In this document: positions 1-8,750 of the stretch, in pieces | How the letters are laid out: every line of letters starts with the position of its first letter | How positions within the stretch are numbered: position 1 is the stretch's first letter | Origin: UBA1275 sp038124025 | Lineage (GTDB): Bacteria > Bacteroidota > Rhodothermia > Balneolales > Balneolaceae | Direction: 5' to 3' | Length of the DNA stretch: 64,000 nucleotides | Assembly (NCBI GenBank): GCA_038124025.1 | Contig: JAYPBC010000006.1 | Span: forward strand, 1-64,000 | Notes under the pieces: model-generated | What the model was told of the DNA's origin: nothing | Seen by the model: the letters and a program-made list of their open reading frames with translations, nothing else | The model's database searches: none | Translations under genes and position numbers: made by a program

Positions 1-2
1 TG

Positions 3-1454
3 GTCCGTTTTTATTTGGTTGGGCTTCCTTCTAGGGCGGTTTCTGAATCGAGAGATCGGGTAGAAGCGGCCATTCGAAGTGCTGGTTACAACTATCCTTT
101 GGGACGTATAACCGTAAATTTAGCCCCAGCAAATGTCCATAAAGAAGGCAATGGGTACGATTTACCTATTGCCATTGGACTGCTCGCTATGTCTAGACAA
201 ATATCTACCGAAAAACTTTCTTCCATCATGATGATGGCAGAATTAGCTTTGGACGGTCGAATGAGGCCGGTGCAAGGAGTATTAGCGATGGCATTAAAAG
301 CAAAAAAAGCGGGATTATCCTATCTGGTGGTTGCCCGTGAAAATGCCCATGAAGCGGCATTGGTTTCAGGTATTAAAGTAGTATCCTTTGAGTATCTTTC
401 CGAAGTTATTCTGTGGTTGAATGGGGTCAAAAAATTTGAGCAATGCGTTCGGTTTAGTCCGTTTCCAAACACGCATAATGCAAGGAAAGCTCATAATTAT
501 TCTCAGGTCAAAGGTCACAGTTTAGCAAAAAGAGGGTTAGAAATTTCGGCGGCTGGTGGGCATAATGTGGTATTAATTGGGCCTCCTGGTTCTGGTAAAA
601 CGATGATGGCGACGCGCTTTGCTGGTATTTTACCTCCTTTGACTAGGCATGAAGCTTTAGAGGTGTTACATGTTCAGTCAGCTGCTAGCTTATTACGTAC
701 CGAGCAGATATTAGGGGTCAAACGCCCGCTTCGTTCACCCCATCACACAGTAACGCGTAGGCATTTACTAGGAGGAGGAAGATTACTTAAGCCGGGGGAA
801 CTATCCTTGGCGCATAATGGAGTCTTACTCTTAGATGAATGGCCAGAGTTTTCGAAGAAGGTTTTAGAATCCCTGCGAAGGCCTTTAGAAGAAGGCTTTA
901 TCGATTTAAGTTGGGGGAATCGAAACATGAACTATCCCGCAAAATTTAGCTTATTGGCCACCATGAATCCATCTTCAAAAGGTACATGGTACGACCCAGC
1001 TAGGGTGGAAAGTCCTAGTTTACATGAAATGAAGCGATATGTATCTAAGATTAGTGGGCCCTTATGGGATCGCATAGAACTTCAAATAGAGGTGAGTTCT
1101 CAAGATCTAAGTGTATGGTGGACTAGAAAGCAGGAAAGTAGTGAAGATATAGCTGATAGAGTGACAGAGGCACGAAACCGGATGACCCACCGCTATACTA
1201 GCCGTACTTTTATACATACAAATGCACAAATGGATGCATCTGAATTAGATCGGAATTGTAGCTTAACGACTAGCGGCAAACGGCTGGTAAAGCATGCGGT
1301 AGAAAAACACTCATTAAGTACACGAGCATATATTCAACTTTTAAAAGTTTCGCGAACCATAGCTGACCTAGAGGGGCAACAACAGATTTCCGCACATCAC
1401 TTAGCAGAAGCCATACAGTTTAGAAGCATAAACCGGTTAAAAGGGGTTTTGTAG
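3..1454 (+). CDS. comM: ComM-like Mg-chelatase-family AAA+ ATPase (5' end missing)
   Basis: Homologues of ComM (YifB) are hexameric AAA+ helicases that promote branch migration during integration of transformed DNA. The reading frame is open to the left edge, and the VGLPSRAVSESRDRV segment normally sits some 30-40 residues inside the protein, so the true start lies outside the window and the TTG at 15 is not a start. The LonD-like N-terminal domain is followed by Walker A GPPGSGKT (about residue 193 of the visible part), Walker B LLLDEWPEF, and a C-terminal Mg-chelatase domain with SGPLWDRIEL. The cysteine-rich segment after ATMNP seen in many family members is here SSKGTWYDPARVESP, without cysteine. 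priA follows on the same strand after about 145 bp. Confidence 0.9.
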   Translation, partial: VRFYLVGLPSRAVSESRDRVEAAIRSAGYNYPLGRITVNLAPANVHKEGNGYDLPIAIGLLAMSRQISTEKLSSIMMMAELALDGRMRPVQGVLAMALKAKKAGLSYLVVARENAHEAALVSGIKVVSFEYLSEVILWLNGVKKFEQCVRFSPFPNTHNARKAHNYSQVKGHSLAKRGLEISAAGGHNVVLIGPPGSGKTMMATRFAGILPPLTRHEALEVLHVQSAASLLRTEQILGVKRPLRSPHHTVTRRHLLGGGRLLKPGELSLAHNGVLLLDEWPEFSKKVLESLRRPLEEGFIDLSWGNRNMNYPAKFSLLATMNPSSKGTWYDPARVESPSLHEMKRYVSKISGPLWDRIELQIEVSSQDLSVWWTRKQESSEDIADRVTEARNRMTHRYTSRTFIHTNAQMDASELDRNCSLTTSGKRLVKHAVEKHSLSTRAYIQLLKVSRTIADLEGQQQISAHHLAEAIQFRSINRLKGVL

Positions 1455-1598
1455 AGGAAGCTATTAAGTGCGAATATCAATAGATTTAGTTTAGGCTTGG
1501 CTGTATTGAGGTCTAGTTTCAGTTGAAGGCAGCACTATTCAGATGAATCACTTCTAAGGCCCGGCACATTTGTTGATGGTTGAATCTTATAGTCCACT

Positions 1599-4121
1599 TT
1601 GGATACTCTTTCATTGCCCATATTTGTAGACATTGCTTATGCTTCGGCGCCAAGACAACTCTATACCTATAGAGTACCAGAGGAGCTATGCGAGCTGGTA
1701 TCCATAGGTAAAAGGGTTTGGTCTCCTTTTCGAAATTACAATGCTATAGGAATGGTAGTACGAGTGCATCGTGAGGAGCCATCTTTTGAATATAAATCTA
1801 TACGAAAGGTGCTTGATAACGAAGCTATTTTGGATGAATCCCTACTTAAGCTTACCGAATGGATGCATCGCTTTTACTATTGTAGTTGGGGTGAGGCCAT
1901 TCAAGCTGTATTACCTAGTGGGCTTAACATGGTATCAAAACAATATGTTCGAGCGATTTCTCTGTCCGATAAAGAAACTATTCTCAGCCCAGAATCAAAA
2001 TCGAGCCCAGAATCAAAATCCGTGTCTGCTACCGATAACACTCTTGTAGAGTTGACAAAAAAAGAGAAAAAACTATGGAGTTGGGTGGCTTCTTTAGCCG
2101 AGGAACCCACCGCAGAGGAACTTCGAAAGCGAAGCAGAGCTCAGGGAGAATTGGGTGTTTTACATAGTTTAATTAAAAAGGGCTGTTTAGAAATTTGGGA
2201 ACAACCAGAGATAAAGTCCAAAGAGGCAAAAGAGATATGGTGGGATTGGAAAAATGAGGATGCAAAGAATAAGGCGTCCATTTATATACCCTCCGAAAAG
2301 AAGTTTAAGTGGGAGCAAGCCTTAATGGTAGTGCAAGAGCAGAACTTACCAGCTCGCCACAAAGATTTAAAAATGCTAGAAAAACTTGGGGCATCTGAGC
2401 TTCGAACATTAGCGCAAAAAGGATATCTGCGAAAGTTTGAAAAAAGTCGCTTTGAAATGCAGAGCCAACAACTCATTTATGACCCTTCCACCATAAATGT
2501 ACTCAATGATCAGCAGAGCACAGCAACCGATGCTATTGTACAGCAGCTAGAGGATCAAAAGTTCGGCCAATTTTTGCTATATGGCATAACGGGTAGTGGA
2601 AAAACAGAGGTGTACATACATGCCATAAAAAGGGCCCGTGAATTAGGTAAAGGTGCCATTGTATTGGTGCCAGAGATAGCACTTACGCCGGGTACAGTAG
2701 CTCGTTTTTATAAAGTTTTTGGGGAAGATATCGCTGTTTTTCACAGTCAACTAAGTGCTTCTGAACGTTTATCCGCATGGAATGCGCTTAAGAAAGGAAA
2801 AAAGAATATAGCTATTGGACCTCGATCGGCTCTGTTTGCCCCGATTAACCCATTAGGACTCATCATAATTGATGAAGAACACGACTCTTCCTACAAACAA
2901 ATGGATCCGGCGCCCCGCTACCATGCTAGAGAAACAGCAGTAATGCGAGCTCACTTAGAGGATGCCATTGTGGTTATGGGTTCAGCTACCCCCAGTTTGC
3001 AAACACTACACCGGGTTGCTAAAAACAAAGTGATCATGCTACGTTTAACTCAAAGGCATGCTGAGGCCTGCTTGCCTGCGGTACATATGTTGGACCTTAA
3101 ACAATACAAATCTGCGATGAACGGCCCTATGGCCGTACCTGCATATTTAGCCGCCAAAGAAGCTCTAGAACGAAAAGAGCAGGTCATTTTTCTTCTTAAT
3201 AGGCGTGGTTTTGCCTCTTATCTTCAGTGCGAGGACTGTGGGCACATCCCAATAAGTCCGGAATGTTCGGTGAGTTTAACGCTTCATAAGCGTAAAGGTA
3301 TACTTTTATGCCACTACTCCGGTTATGCACGACGGGTAGATACCCATTGCGAGGCCTGCGGTTCGCCTAATGTAAAGGAATGTGGCTCGGGTACTCAACA
3401 AGCAGAGGATCAAATTGAGGCTCTTTTTCCCGGGGCTCGAGTCGCTCGTTTCGATCGAGATAGTACATCTAAAAAAGGAGCTCATGCTAGAATTTTGGAA
3501 TCCTTTGGTCGGGGTAAAGCCGATATTTTAGTAGGTACGCAAATCGTCGCCAAAGGCTTGGACTTCCCCAATGTTACTCTCGTGGTGGTGCTTGATGCAG
3601 ATACCGAGCAGGCATATCCTAGTTTTCAATCCTCAGAGAGGTTGTATCAACTACTTTCTCAGGTCGCGGGTCGATCGGGAAGAGGGCAAAAACCTGGTAA
3701 AGTATTTATTCAGACGCGTCTGCCCGAACAGCCTGCCTTACATTTTGTGCCTAGTCACGATCATCAGGGATTTGCTCGACATGAAATGGCCTTGCGAAAG
3801 CCTTTAAATTATCCACCTTTCTCCCGATTAATAAAATGTGTGCTAAAAGGTTCTAAAAATGAACAAGTATCAGCCGCTTCTATGGCATTGTATCAAGCAT
3901 GGCAGCAGGTCGTTCCGCAATGGGCGTTACTAGGACCCTCTCCGGCGCCCATAGAATGGATGCAAGGTCATTATTATTGGGAACTCATAGCCAAAGTAGA
4001 TCCAGAAAAGGGAGCCCACTACATGGAAGCTATGTTAGATCAAGTGCTAGAAGTCTACGAGTCATTGTATCCTGAGCATCGTTCAGTGAGAGTGAATATT
4101 CATGTGGACGCTATACAATAG
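1599..4121 (+). CDS. priA: Primosomal protein N' (replication restart helicase PriA)
   Basis: PriA binds stalled forks and D-loops and reloads the replisome; it is a superfamily 2 helicase. An N-terminal DNA-binding domain (from VDIAYASAPRQLYTYRVP) precedes Walker A GITGSGKTEVY (about residue 328), DEEHD (about 425), and motifs GSATP, LNRRGF, VGTQIVAKGLDFP and QVAGRSGRG. The frame has a stop at 1590-1592 and no early ATG, so the start must be non-ATG; TTG at 1599 fits the family. The zinc region (about residues 544-592) is unusual: of the usual eight cysteines two are serine, giving CEDC, SPEC, CHYS and CEAC. With E. coli-type pairing both losses fall in the same zinc site. The ATPase core looks intact. 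Confidence 0.95.
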   Translation: MDTLSLPIFVDIAYASAPRQLYTYRVPEELCELVSIGKRVWSPFRNYNAIGMVVRVHREEPSFEYKSIRKVLDNEAILDESLLKLTEWMHRFYYCSWGEAIQAVLPSGLNMVSKQYVRAISLSDKETILSPESKSSPESKSVSATDNTLVELTKKEKKLWSWVASLAEEPTAEELRKRSRAQGELGVLHSLIKKGCLEIWEQPEIKSKEAKEIWWDWKNEDAKNKASIYIPSEKKFKWEQALMVVQEQNLPARHKDLKMLEKLGASELRTLAQKGYLRKFEKSRFEMQSQQLIYDPSTINVLNDQQSTATDAIVQQLEDQKFGQFLLYGITGSGKTEVYIHAIKRARELGKGAIVLVPEIALTPGTVARFYKVFGEDIAVFHSQLSASERLSAWNALKKGKKNIAIGPRSALFAPINPLGLIIIDEEHDSSYKQMDPAPRYHARETAVMRAHLEDAIVVMGSATPSLQTLHRVAKNKVIMLRLTQRHAEACLPAVHMLDLKQYKSAMNGPMAVPAYLAAKEALERKEQVIFLLNRRGFASYLQCEDCGHIPISPECSVSLTLHKRKGILLCHYSGYARRVDTHCEACGSPNVKECGSGTQQAEDQIEALFPGARVARFDRDSTSKKGAHARILESFGRGKADILVGTQIVAKGLDFPNVTLVVVLDADTEQAYPSFQSSERLYQLLSQVAGRSGRGQKPGKVFIQTRLPEQPALHFVPSHDHQGFARHEMALRKPLNYPPFSRLIKCVLKGSKNEQVSAASMALYQAWQQVVPQWALLGPSPAPIEWMQGHYYWELIAKVDPEKGAHYMEAMLDQVLEVYESLYPEHRSVRVNIHVDAIQ

Positions 4122-4231
4122 TTTGGTTATGGGGTATTCGCTCTATGCAATAAAGTAAAAAGGGTGTTACCTTGTACCGTTTATGCAATCATGTATATTA
4201 GTATAGTGTAGATTAATTAGATATATCAGGC

Positions 4232-5071
4232 ATGCAGGATTATGAATTTATAGATGGTAGTCGACTTTCTTCGGTAATCGAAGCCCTGATTTTTGCTAGT
4301 AATGAACCTCTTAGTGCATCTAAAATTCGCACGATTATCGTTGATAATGAGCAAAACATTGAGATTTCAGAGGAGACCGTAGATGAATTTGTTCAGCAAC
4401 TTAACGAGCGATATGAACAAAGCGGAAGTAGTTTTCGTATCGAGCGTATAGGTGGAGGATACACTTTTCTGACCCAAAAGAAGTACCACTACTGGTTAAG
4501 TATTTTTCAACATGAAAATGCCTACAGAAAATTATCCCAATCAGCTATAGAAACCCTAGCTATCGTAGCATATAGGCAACCAATTACCAAGCCAGAAGTT
4601 GACCAAATTAGAGGGGTAGACTCTGGGTATATTTTGCGTCAGTTAATGGAGAAAGCTCTTATTGAGGTAGCAGGTAGAGCAGATGGACCTGGAAAACCGT
4701 TACTTTATAAAAGCAGCCGTCATTTCTTACGACACTTTGGGTTGAATTCGGTTCAAGACTTACCAAAGCCTAGAGAAATTGAAGAGATTCTGAAGGATGA
4801 TGATATGGCCGAACACCGGCAATTGCTTATGTCACGACAGTTGATGCTAGAAGCAGAGGAAGAGGGCCGGGTTGAATTAAAGGGTGATATTTACGAGGGA
4901 TTAGCGGAAGAAATGCTTGAAAAAGCACCCGAGGAAACGGATATTACAGCAGTAGAAGACTCAAGAGAAACAACAATAGAACTTGAAGAAACCGCTCAGA
5001 TAGAAGACGTAGAATCACAAAAAGACTCGCCATCCGGTGAATCCAATGACGCTGCCAAAGAGGATAATTAA
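4232..5071 (+). CDS. scpB: Segregation and condensation protein ScpB
   Basis: ScpB is the winged-helix kleisin-associated subunit of the SMC-ScpA-ScpB condensin that organises and segregates the chromosome. The protein starts SSVIEALIFASNEPLSASKI and contains the family hallmark AIETLAIVAYRQPITKPEVDQIRGVDS (split here as AIETLAIVAYRQPI then TKPEVDQIRGV), then a second winged helix with GRADGPGKPLLYKSS. At 279 residues it is longer than the typical 180-200, because the last roughly 80 residues form an acidic, low-complexity Glu/Asp-rich tail. Only 2 bp separate its stop from the pseudouridine synthase gene, a scpB-rluB order common in bacteria, so the two are probably cotranscribed. scpA is not in the window. 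Confidence 0.93.
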   Translation: MQDYEFIDGSRLSSVIEALIFASNEPLSASKIRTIIVDNEQNIEISEETVDEFVQQLNERYEQSGSSFRIERIGGGYTFLTQKKYHYWLSIFQHENAYRKLSQSAIETLAIVAYRQPITKPEVDQIRGVDSGYILRQLMEKALIEVAGRADGPGKPLLYKSSRHFLRHFGLNSVQDLPKPREIEEILKDDDMAEHRQLLMSRQLMLEAEEEGRVELKGDIYEGLAEEMLEKAPEETDITAVEDSRETTIELEETAQIEDVESQKDSPSGESNDAAKEDN

Positions 5072-5073
5072 AT

Positions 5074-5895
5074 ATGAGTCTTAGATCGATTCCCAAAAAA
5101 GGGGAACAATTTCGATTAAACAAATTTATTGCACAATCGGGCTTATGTTCTCGGCGTGAGGCAGATGTTCGTATTGCAAACGGTGAGGTTACTGTCAACG
5201 GAGAGTTCGTCACCGAGATGGGATTTAAGGTGACTATGGAAGATAAGGTGGAGGTTGAAGGAAAGGCCCTGAATCCCGAACCACCGGTGTATTTGTTGCT
5301 AAACAAGCCTAAAAATACCATTACCACCACATCCGATGAGCGTGACCGCAATACCGTCATGGATGAAATTGAAGATGCAACTGGGTTTCGAGTATACCCC
5401 GTTGGTCGATTGGATAGAAATACCACAGGCTTACTCTTGTTAACCAATGACGGAGATTTAGCCCATCGACTAATGCACCCTTCCTACAAAGTTCGTAAGA
5501 CCTATGAAGTGGTTAGTGAACGCATATTAAGCGACGAAGAATTAGCCGGATTTAGGAAAGGTATCCCACTGGATGATGGTGTTGCAAAAGCTCATAACGT
5601 TCAGGGATTTGCCGATGCACCGGATCGGTTTCAGCTATCTGTATTTGAAGGAAGAAATCGCCTAATCAGGCGTATGGTAGAATATTATGGTACCGAAGTG
5701 ATTAAATTAAAGCGAATTCAATATGCTGGATTAGATTTGAAGGGAGTACCTCCTGGGCGTTGGCGGTTTCTTCGCGATAAAGAGATAACGGATTTACGTG
5801 TTTTGGTTAAACTAAAACCACTGGAAAAAACTGTCACATTAAAAAAGCAAGCATCAAAAAAATCTAAAAGAAGAAAAAAGCGTAAGAAGAGATAG
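5074..5895 (+). CDS. rluB: 23S rRNA pseudouridine synthase, RluB/RsuA family
   Basis: Enzymes of this family isomerise a uridine in rRNA; RluB acts on the 23S rRNA peptidyl-transferase region. An N-terminal S4 RNA-binding domain (FRLNKFIAQSGLCSRREAD, about residues 14-60) precedes the catalytic domain, whose active-site aspartate lies in GRLDRNTTGLLLLTNDGD (about residue 117). RLIRRMVEYYG is the conserved C-terminal motif. The last 20 or so residues are nearly all Lys/Arg/Ser (KKSKRRKKRKKR), a basic tail presumably for RNA contact. The gene lies 2 bp after scpB. RluB versus RluE/RsuA specificity cannot be settled from sequence alone; RluB is favoured by the scpB linkage. Confidence 0.88.
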   Translation: MSLRSIPKKGEQFRLNKFIAQSGLCSRREADVRIANGEVTVNGEFVTEMGFKVTMEDKVEVEGKALNPEPPVYLLLNKPKNTITTTSDERDRNTVMDEIEDATGFRVYPVGRLDRNTTGLLLLTNDGDLAHRLMHPSYKVRKTYEVVSERILSDEELAGFRKGIPLDDGVAKAHNVQGFADAPDRFQLSVFEGRNRLIRRMVEYYGTEVIKLKRIQYAGLDLKGVPPGRWRFLRDKEITDLRVLVKLKPLEKTVTLKKQASKKSKRRKKRKKR

Positions 5896-5997
5896 TAGCA
5901 CAGGTTCAGGTACATTCTATACTAAGCCTAATTTTGTGACGTGTTTTTAACTTTTTTACATGTTTCACACTTGCTATCTAAACTTAAGCTATTCATT

Positions 5998-6026
5998 TTG
6001 TGACCTTGGTCGTACTGTGGTATATT
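5998..6026 (+). promoter_or_regulatory. Candidate sigma70-like promoter for the metalloprotease gene
   Basis: A -35-like TTGTGA (5998-6003) and a -10-like TATATT (6021-6026) are 17 bp apart in the 268-bp gap upstream of the metzincin gene. The -35 lies within the second copy of a 10-mer direct repeat, ATTTTGTGAC, at 5931-5940 and 5995-6004. The leader would be about 130 nt. Inferred from sequence only; nothing else is apparent in the gap. Confidence 0.35.
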
Positions 6027-6163
6027 AAAAAGAATATGATTTAGCAGCATAGATTAGAAAACTAAGCGATGCTTCCCTGACATACGACTTATGATACTTT
6101 AAGTGCAGATTTGTATAGGTGGCAAAACCCTAAGCGGAATAATAAATAACGAAATCCATTAGC

Positions 6164-8644
6164 ATGAACTACGGTAAATCAACTATGTGGCGATTGGCCA
6201 CCTTACTCATTGTGTCAACATTCACTTTTTCGGCTTGTTCGACCTTTAAAAAAGCAGAAGCGCCAAAGCCAACAGCAAGCGCTCCTAAACCACCTTCTAA
6301 AAAAGGTGATATGAAAGCCTTTTCCGATGTTATAACAGATAAAGCCATTTCTGATGAGGGGGTTTTTACCGTCCATAAAGTAGATGACAAGTACTATTTC
6401 GAGATCCCAATGGAAATGCTCGAGCGAGAAATGTTACTGGTTAGTAGAGTGGCAGGAACCACTCAAAACTTTAGCTTTGGTGGGGCTGGGCAAAAGGCTC
6501 GTTCTCAGCAGGTGATTCGGTGGCAACAAAAAGAGAAGCAAATACTCTTGCGTCATGTTTCATACTCAAGTGTAGCTGATGCGGACGATCCAGTCTATAA
6601 TTCTGTTAAAAACAACAATTTCGAGCCGGTAGTTGCCACCTTTAAAATCGAAACCATGAGCGATGATAGTTCATCCATTGTTATTGATGCCTCTGGTTTG
6701 TATACCTCTGATATACCCTTATTAAGTGGAATGAGCTCATTTCAGCGCAGAAATTTTCAGGTTCGAAGACTAGACGGATCTAGAACTTTTATCGAGAGGA
6801 TGGCCAGTTACCCAGAAAATTTAGAAGTACGTCATGTGTTGACCTATGACGCAGCAAATCCACCAGATGATGCTACTACGGGAACTATCTCTCTGGAAAT
6901 GAACCAATCTATGATTTTATTACCAGAAGAGCCTCATACACCTCGAAATCATGATATGAGGGTTGGTTATTTTTCAATTTCCCAATACGACTATAGCTCT
7001 GAAAAACACCGAGCAGCTCAAGACAGATTCATCACCCGGTGGAAGTTAGTTCCTTCTGATAAGGAAGCGTATCTTAGAGGGGAACTGGTTGAGCCTGAAG
7101 AACCCATTGTCTACTATTTAGATCCTGCAACCCCTGAAAAATGGAGAAAGTATCTTATACAAGGGATTGAGGATTGGAACGTAGCCTTTGAAGCCGCAGG
7201 GTTCAAAAATGCCATTATTGGACGTGAGGCACCAACTCCTGAAGAAGATCCAGAGTTTTCACCAGAAGATGTTCGTTACTCCGTCATTCGTTATATCACT
7301 AACCCAATTCAGAATGCTCAAGGTCCACACGTGCATGACCCAAGAACGGGTCAAATCTTAGAAAGTGATATTTTATGGTATCATAACGTGATGAACCTAT
7401 TACGGAACTGGTTCTTTATACAGACAGCGGCGGTAAACCCAGATGCTCGACATGTAGATTTTGATACGGAGTTAATGGGTGAATTAGTTCGCTTTGTATC
7501 TGCGCATGAAGTTGGTCATACATTAGGTTTACCACATAATATGGGTTCTAGTGCTGGTTACACCGTAGAACAGCTTCGTGATCCAGCATTCACATCCACT
7601 CACGGGGTAGCACCATCCATTATGGATTATGCGCGATTTAACTATGTAGCACAGCCTGGTGATGGGGTGACAAATTTCTTCCCCATGGTCGGCGAATACG
7701 ATATCTGGTCAATTAAATGGGGTTATACATGGTTCCCCGATGTGGAAGAGGCGGACGATGAAAATGAAGTACTTCACGATTGGATTGTTGCAAATGGAGA
7801 TGATCCATTGTATTTCTTCGGGTATGCCAATGGATCCGACCCACGTTCACAAACCGAAGCCATCGGTGATGATGCGATGGAAGCCAGTGAGTTAGGGATA
7901 GCCAACCTAGAGCGAATTACTGGAAACCTTATTGAATGGATTGAAGAGCCTGGCCAAGACTTCGATGATTTAGCCGAACTATATAGTAATGTCATTTCAC
8001 AGTGGAGACGGTACATGGGTCATGTAACCACCTATATAGGCGGGGTATACGAGACCTATAAAACATTTGACCAGGATGGAGTTGTATATGAAGTTGTCGA
8101 TGAATCCGATCAACGGCGGTCGATGCAATTCCTTCAAGAGTACGCCTTTTCAACACCTACATGGGCCTTTAACAGAGACATTTTAGACCGCATCAATGAA
8201 TCTACTGCTGTTGAAACTTTCCGTTCAGCTCAATCGGGTGTACTTAATGGGGTATTGAACCCAACCAGAATTGCACGTTTAACTGAAGCAGAAGTACGTA
8301 CCGATGCTAATACCTATACTCTTTTTGAGATGATGGATGATTTGCGTAACGGTATATTTAGTGAATTACGTGCCAATGAAAATGTGGATGTACATCGCCG
8401 GCATTTACAACGAGCTTATGTAGAGCGAATGGAATATCTAATGACACAAGAGCCTTCTGGATTTTTTGGCTCCCGTGTAGATATAAGCCAGTCAGATATT
8501 CGACCTGCTGTACGAAATCAGCTAACTTTACTACGTAGAGATTCTGGAAGAAGAATCAGTGCAGGAAATATTGATCGGGCCACTCGGGTTCACTTAGAAG
8601 ATACCATCGCCCGAATTGACAATATTCTTGAAGAGAATGATTAA
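6164..8644 (+). CDS. Zinc-dependent metzincin-type metalloprotease lipoprotein (DUF5117/DUF4953-like)
   Basis: The protein begins with a short signal sequence ending in a lipobox (TFSAC), so it is probably a lipoprotein on the periplasmic or outer-membrane side; an internal Met at residue 8 could be the actual start. The 826-residue architecture matches the large zinc-dependent metalloproteases of Bacteroidota and relatives annotated with DUF5117, DUF4953 and DUF5118. The catalytic metzincin motif HEVGHTLGLPH is at about residues 447-457 and the Met-turn SIMDY at about 485. Physiological substrate unknown. A promoter-like site lies upstream and a strong terminator hairpin follows immediately, so it is probably monocistronic. 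Confidence 0.88.
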   Translation: MNYGKSTMWRLATLLIVSTFTFSACSTFKKAEAPKPTASAPKPPSKKGDMKAFSDVITDKAISDEGVFTVHKVDDKYYFEIPMEMLEREMLLVSRVAGTTQNFSFGGAGQKARSQQVIRWQQKEKQILLRHVSYSSVADADDPVYNSVKNNNFEPVVATFKIETMSDDSSSIVIDASGLYTSDIPLLSGMSSFQRRNFQVRRLDGSRTFIERMASYPENLEVRHVLTYDAANPPDDATTGTISLEMNQSMILLPEEPHTPRNHDMRVGYFSISQYDYSSEKHRAAQDRFITRWKLVPSDKEAYLRGELVEPEEPIVYYLDPATPEKWRKYLIQGIEDWNVAFEAAGFKNAIIGREAPTPEEDPEFSPEDVRYSVIRYITNPIQNAQGPHVHDPRTGQILESDILWYHNVMNLLRNWFFIQTAAVNPDARHVDFDTELMGELVRFVSAHEVGHTLGLPHNMGSSAGYTVEQLRDPAFTSTHGVAPSIMDYARFNYVAQPGDGVTNFFPMVGEYDIWSIKWGYTWFPDVEEADDENEVLHDWIVANGDDPLYFFGYANGSDPRSQTEAIGDDAMEASELGIANLERITGNLIEWIEEPGQDFDDLAELYSNVISQWRRYMGHVTTYIGGVYETYKTFDQDGVVYEVVDESDQRRSMQFLQEYAFSTPTWAFNRDILDRINESTAVETFRSAQSGVLNGVLNPTRIARLTEAEVRTDANTYTLFEMMDDLRNGIFSELRANENVDVHRRHLQRAYVERMEYLMTQEPSGFFGSRVDISQSDIRPAVRNQLTLLRRDSGRRISAGNIDRATRVHLEDTIARIDNILEEND

Positions 8645-8663
8645 TTAATTTTTATTTGTTACG

Positions 8664-8693
8664 AAGTCTCCTGTAGTCCAGGAGGCTTTTTTT
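8664..8693 (+). terminator. Intrinsic terminator after the metalloprotease gene
   Basis: GTCTCCTG and CAGGAGGC pair around a 5-nt loop and are followed directly by a run of seven T. It lies 20 bp after the metalloprotease stop and isolates that gene from the VPS10-type gene. Confidence 0.8.
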
Positions 8694-8750
8694 ACATGTA
8701 CATGATAGGCCAACAGCGTCTATAGTATTTCTAACCAAACCCTTCTAACT

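Noticed and set aside
950..1020. ComM lacks the cysteines found after ATMNP in many homologues
   Set aside because: E. coli ComM and Bacteroidota ComM proteins I recall also have NPSP-type segments without the cysteine pattern, so this is not unusual.
4944..5447. Minus-strand open frame over the scpB-rluB junction
   Set aside because: Lies fully within two well-recognised genes on the other strand and has no recognisable domain.
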